Shown one piece after another: positions 6,952 through 9,327 of a stretch of 9,327 nucleotides of DNA (the first letter of the stretch is position 1; each line of letters starts with the position of its first letter). The notes under the pieces were generated by a model that was not told where the DNA came from, searched no databases, and saw only the letters and a program-made list of their open reading frames with translations. The DNA lies in assembly GCA_004554425.1 (NCBI GenBank), contig SFMI01000068.1:1-9327 (forward strand), in the 5' to 3' direction. The translations under genes and the position numbers were made by a program. The stretch is from Candidatus Saccharimonadota bacterium. Its GTDB lineage: Bacteria > Eremiobacterota > Xenobia > Xenobiales > Xenobiaceae.

Positions 6952-8427
6952 TTAGCGAGCGATAATTTTCACTTTTTCTAAATTCAAATCACTTAAACCA
7001 TCAATAGGGATACCAACTGCATTTAAAGCTTTCAAGTATTCCCAGTGTTCACGCTCTATACGCTCTCCGGGACAAATCAAGGGTATGCCAGGAGGATAAG
7101 GAGTAATCAACTCGGCACAAACTTCACCTAAAGCTTGCTCCCAAGAAACATATTTTGCCGAACTAAAATAAGCTTGACGCGGACTGATAACTTGTTCGGG
7201 GAAACCAGGAAAATCTAAAGAAGCTGCTTTTTGCAAGGGAGCTTTTACTCCCTCGGCAGAGACCCAACCATGAGGAGAGGCAGCAATTTCAGTTAAGGCC
7301 TGTTCCAATTTATCTAAATCTTGATCGCTATGGCCGGGAGTAATAACTAAGACAATATTGCGCATATCAGACATTTCAGGTTGAATCCTGAAACGGTAAC
7401 GTAAAGTGCGCTCCAACTCAACGCCATCAATGCCTAAATCTAAAGCAGAAATAACGACTCTGGTTTTATCGTAATCAAAAGCTTTTTCCTGCTCCATTAG
7501 ACGCAAGCCAGCAGTACGACGTACAAAACAGCGCACACGTTCAGCAGATTCTAACGCTTTGTGCCAGTCTTCCCTACCATGTAAAGCCAACTGACGCCTG
7601 GCAAGATCTAGCGAAGCTAACAGTAAATAGCTTGGGCTGGTACTTTGCAACATGCGCAAAGTTAAATTTATTCGTTCTGGATCGATCCTAGAGCCTTGAC
7701 AATGAAGTAAAGATGCTTGAGAAAGAGCAGCTAAAAGTTTGTGGGCGCTTTGTACAACACAATCTGCACCTAACGATAAAGCCGATTTAGGCAAACCAGG
7801 ATGGAAGCCAAAATGGGGTCCCCAAGCTTCATCGACTAATAAAGGCAAATTGTGAGTATGAGCACTGTCGCTAATAGCTTTTATATCGGCGCAAGCTCCA
7901 TAGGGAGTAGCTCCAGTAACAGCCCAAGCTTTCACATTGGGATAGCGAACTTGTAAACGCTCCATTTCCGCTTTTTCGACCGCTAAACTTACGCCAGTCT
8001 CTTTATCATAAGGAGATGAAGCGTAACGCGGTATAGCTCCAGAGAAAATCAAGCCAGCCTGTAAAGAGCGATGGGCGCAACGTGGTAAAATAACTTCTTG
8101 TTCAGGCTCAAGCATGGCCAGAAGCATAGCTTGGTTGCCACAAGTGGAGCCATTTACCAAAAACCAAGTTTTTTCAGCGCCAAAGCATTCAGCAGCCAAC
8201 TCTTGAGCCCGCTTTGTGTAGTTGTAAGGACGATGGATATCGTCCATTTCCAATACTTGCGTAATATCTGCAGCCAAAGCCCGAGCGCCCATTAAGTCTT
8301 TTAATTTTATATCTGCAGCTCGCCCCTGACTGTGACCAGGCATATGGAAAGGGACATTTTTTTCCTCGATATAAGCGCATAATGCTTTGTAAAGGGGTGC
8401 TTCTTGTTGACGTGCTATATAATCCAT
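6952..8427 (-). CDS. PLP-dependent Orn/Lys/Arg-type decarboxylase (aminotransferase fold type I)
   Basis: This 491-residue protein belongs to the short Bacillus SpeA/YaaO-like group of basic amino acid decarboxylases. These enzymes use pyridoxal phosphate to remove CO2 from arginine, lysine or ornithine in the cytoplasm, feeding polyamine synthesis. Visible motifs: substrate-side PFHMPGHSQG (26-35), phosphate-binding NGST (92-95), TPYGACAD (174-181), PLP-ring Asp in DEAWGPHF (D199), and the SAHK motif with Schiff-base Lys230. The C-terminal domain carries ITPYPPGIPLICPGE, typical of the group. Which basic amino acid is used cannot be told. The ATG at 8427 has only a weak GGTG site 8 bases upstream. 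It is the first gene of the minus-strand run; a weak candidate promoter lies at 8509-8537. The neighbourhood with tmk and holB recalls the yaaO-tmk-holB cluster of Bacillus, minus yaaQ and yaaR. Confidence 0.92.
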   Translation of the reverse strand: MDYIARQQEAPLYKALCAYIEEKNVPFHMPGHSQGRAADIKLKDLMGARALAADITQVLEMDDIHRPYNYTKRAQELAAECFGAEKTWFLVNGSTCGNQAMLLAMLEPEQEVILPRCAHRSLQAGLIFSGAIPRYASSPYDKETGVSLAVEKAEMERLQVRYPNVKAWAVTGATPYGACADIKAISDSAHTHNLPLLVDEAWGPHFGFHPGLPKSALSLGADCVVQSAHKLLAALSQASLLHCQGSRIDPERINLTLRMLQSTSPSYLLLASLDLARRQLALHGREDWHKALESAERVRCFVRRTAGLRLMEQEKAFDYDKTRVVISALDLGIDGVELERTLRYRFRIQPEMSDMRNIVLVITPGHSDQDLDKLEQALTEIAASPHGWVSAEGVKAPLQKAASLDFPGFPEQVISPRQAYFSSAKYVSWEQALGEVCAELITPYPPGIPLICPGERIEREHWEYLKALNAVGIPIDGLSDLNLEKVKIIAR

Positions 8428-8463
8428 TTCAAATTCACCGAAGTCAAATAATTAGTAGAGCGC

Positions 8464-8487
8464 AAAGCCCAAAATTATGGGCTTTTT
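8464..8487 (+). terminator. Terminator-like hairpin in the second divergent spacer
   Basis: AAAGCCCA (8464-8471) pairs with TGGGCTTT (8478-8485) around a 6-base loop and is followed by T's to 8487. It is oriented for plus-strand transcripts, yet no plus-strand gene lies just upstream. On the minus strand the hairpin is followed by GCGC, so it is not a terminator for the decarboxylase leader. It may end an antisense or short leader RNA, or act as an attenuator for the gene at 8559. AAGCCCA recurs at 8530-8536, allowing a competing pairing with 8478-8484. Confidence 0.55.
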
Positions 8488-8508
8488 AGCATTTTTTCTA
8501 AAGGCAAA

Positions 8509-8537
8509 ACTTTATCGGAGAACGAAGGCAAGCCCAA
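8509..8537 (-). promoter_or_regulatory. Weak candidate promoter for the decarboxylase operon
   Basis: On the minus strand TTGGGC (8537-8532) and TAAAGT (8514-8509) are spaced by 17 bases. Transcription would start near 8502, making a leader of about 75 bases that includes the hairpin at 8464-8485. Both boxes deviate from consensus, so this is a guess by position and spacing. Confidence 0.25.
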
Positions 8538-8558
8538 TTTTTAGAAGAGGTGGAGGCC

Positions 8559-8765
8559 ATGACCGAAGATCAAAAGGATATCGTTCCCAAGACGAGCTCA
8601 CTTGCAACAAAAGATTCTGAAACATCTTCAACGAGCCTCTGGGCCAAAGTATTTACTAGCCCTTTCTTTTGGATCGTTTTTGCTATCATAGCTTTAATTA
8701 GTATCATAAACTATCTGGAACGTTTTACTAACGTACAAGTCCACAATCAATATCAAATCTTTTAA
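8559..8765 (+). CDS. Small single-pass membrane protein, unknown function
   Basis: This 68-residue protein is not one I recognise. Residues 1-30 are polar and rich in Ser, Thr, Lys, Asp and Glu. Residues 35-53 (PFFWIVFAIIALISIINYL) form one clear membrane segment, and a 15-residue polar tail follows. The charges before and after the helix do not decide its orientation. I chose the ATG at 8559 because GAGGTG ends 6 bases before it. An in-frame GTG at 8550 would add three residues, but its upstream site is poorer. It stands alone on the plus strand: divergent from the decarboxylase, and its TAA is only 3 bases from the stop of the convergent SAM enzyme. The ribosome site and the polar-hydrophobic-polar layout support a real gene, but it lacks any recognised motif. 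Confidence 0.62.
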   Translation: MTEDQKDIVPKTSSLATKDSETSSTSLWAKVFTSPFFWIVFAIIALISIINYLERFTNVQVHNQYQIF

Positions 8766-8768
8766 TTT

Positions 8769-9327
8769 TTAAGTGCGCCGCAATTTACCCAAAGCTGCAT
8801 CTGAATAAGTAGAGCCTAAGCGGAAGGCACATTTGCCAACATGCAAAACTGTGGCTAAGTCGCAGCCTTCTTCTTCGCGTATAGAAGTTATGATATTGCC
8901 AAAATTATCGATATGCAAAATAGAACCGTATATAAGCTCACCTTCTAAGCGATTAGGCTTAATATCAAGCTGAACCAATTGAGATATTTTGCGGCCTAAC
9001 GAGTAAAGGCTGCACCCTTGGGACAAATGAGCTGCCACTGGAGCGAAAATATCACGACCATGAAAAGTGTGACTAATAGCTTTAGCTTGTAAAGAAGTAC
9101 AATCTATTTCTATTGCCGATACAAACTTTTCACGACGCAAAGCTAAAGTAAATATGCCATTGTCCGGACCGACAAAAAAATGTTTTTCAGTGCGAATAGC
9201 CACAGCTTTTCTGGAACTGCCAACACCAGGATCGACTACTGTCAAAAATACCGTACCTTCAGGGAACCAATCAACACAAGTAGCAAGTGTATAAGCAGCG
9301 TCTTTTACATCTCCGAGCGCTATTTCA
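8769..9327 (-). CDS. SAM hydroxide adenosyltransferase (DUF62 family), N-terminus beyond window edge, C-terminus short
   Basis: The frame is open from the right edge to a TAA at 8771-8769, about 186 codons in view. The first visible residues (ALGDVKDAAYTLATCVDWFPEGTVFL) match the interior of the family, so the start lies outside. Family motifs: VVDPGVGSSR, FVGPDNG, TFHGRDIFAPVAA and HIDNFGNIITSI. The Asp of VDPGVG, the Arg seven residues later and the His of TFHG are the Asp-Arg-His triad known for hydrolysis of S-adenosylmethionine to adenosine and methionine. This points to the hydroxide enzyme rather than the rare chlorinase or fluorinase. The protein ends at TYSDAALGKLRRT, where relatives go on with a GSSG-x-LEIA-like segment that touches SAM. 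The other two minus-strand frames past the stop show no such segment, so a simple single-base slip is not evident. It may be truncated, decaying or a natural short form. Confidence 0.85.
   Translation of the reverse strand, partial: EIALGDVKDAAYTLATCVDWFPEGTVFLTVVDPGVGSSRKAVAIRTEKHFFVGPDNGIFTLALRREKFVSAIEIDCTSLQAKAISHTFHGRDIFAPVAAHLSQGCSLYSLGRKISQLVQLDIKPNRLEGELIYGSILHIDNFGNIITSIREEEGCDLATVLHVGKCAFRLGSTYSDAALGKLRRT

Noticed and set aside
8407..8423. TTGACG and TATAAT as a plus-strand promoter
   Set aside because: The boxes are only 5 bases apart, so they cannot serve together. The TATAAT falls in the first codons of the decarboxylase (MDYIA) and may be chance.
8423..8446. TTGACT with TTATAT as a minus-strand promoter at the decarboxylase start
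   Set aside because: The -10 would lie within the coding region, so the transcript would miss the start codon.

Overview
The window is ordinary bacterial chromosome, gene-dense, with short gaps. I see no insertion sequences, phage genes, CRISPR array, tRNA or rRNA. The best lineage clue is a SpoIIIAA/Ycf45-type AAA ATPase (strong in cyanobacteria and plastids, but also found in Firmicutes and others). It lies between an Orn/Lys/Arg-type decarboxylase and tmk-holB, an order that recalls the Bacillus yaaO-tmk-yaaQ-yaaR-holB cluster. A member of the cyanobacterial/Melainabacteria (Vampirovibrionia) side or a Firmicutes-like organism would both fit. This is inference, and the window alone does not settle it. 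The exported S9 peptidase has a classical Sec signal peptide.

Layout from left to right. Bases 1-1203 (minus) hold the N-terminal 401 codons of an exported S9 (prolyl-oligopeptidase type) peptidase; its catalytic domain lies beyond the left edge. A 262-base divergent AT-rich spacer carries a TATAAT box and a 9-bp inverted repeat that places the same motif in both leaders. Bases 1466-3112 (plus) encode a GH13 alpha-amylase-type enzyme with all four catalytic regions and an odd Ala/Ser-rich N-terminus. Its end is followed by three stem-loops in series, the last a very strong terminator shared with the convergent operon.

Bases 3266-8427 (minus) are a four-gene run transcribed right to left: PLP-dependent Orn/Lys/Arg-type decarboxylase, Ycf45/R3H-like AAA ATPase, thymidylate kinase (tmk) and DNA polymerase III delta' (holB). 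Gaps are 87, 19 and 22 bases, so the last three at least look co-transcribed. tmk supplies dTDP for dTTP synthesis and holB belongs to the clamp loader, so the operon joins nucleotide supply to replication. The decarboxylase and the ATPase are linked by position rather than by known chemistry.

Bases 8428-8558 form a second divergent spacer with a plus-strand terminator-like hairpin. A 68-residue single-pass membrane protein (8559-8765, plus) follows. It ends 3 bases from the stop of a convergent SAM hydroxide adenosyltransferase (DUF62) that enters from the right edge. That enzyme keeps its Asp-Arg-His triad but stops early, lacking the usual C-terminal strands.

I did not find a convincing new multi-gene system. 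The points worth a second look are the truncated DUF62 enzyme, the R3H-like domain without its histidine, the uncertain start and location of the amylase, and the RNA structures and repeats in the spacers.
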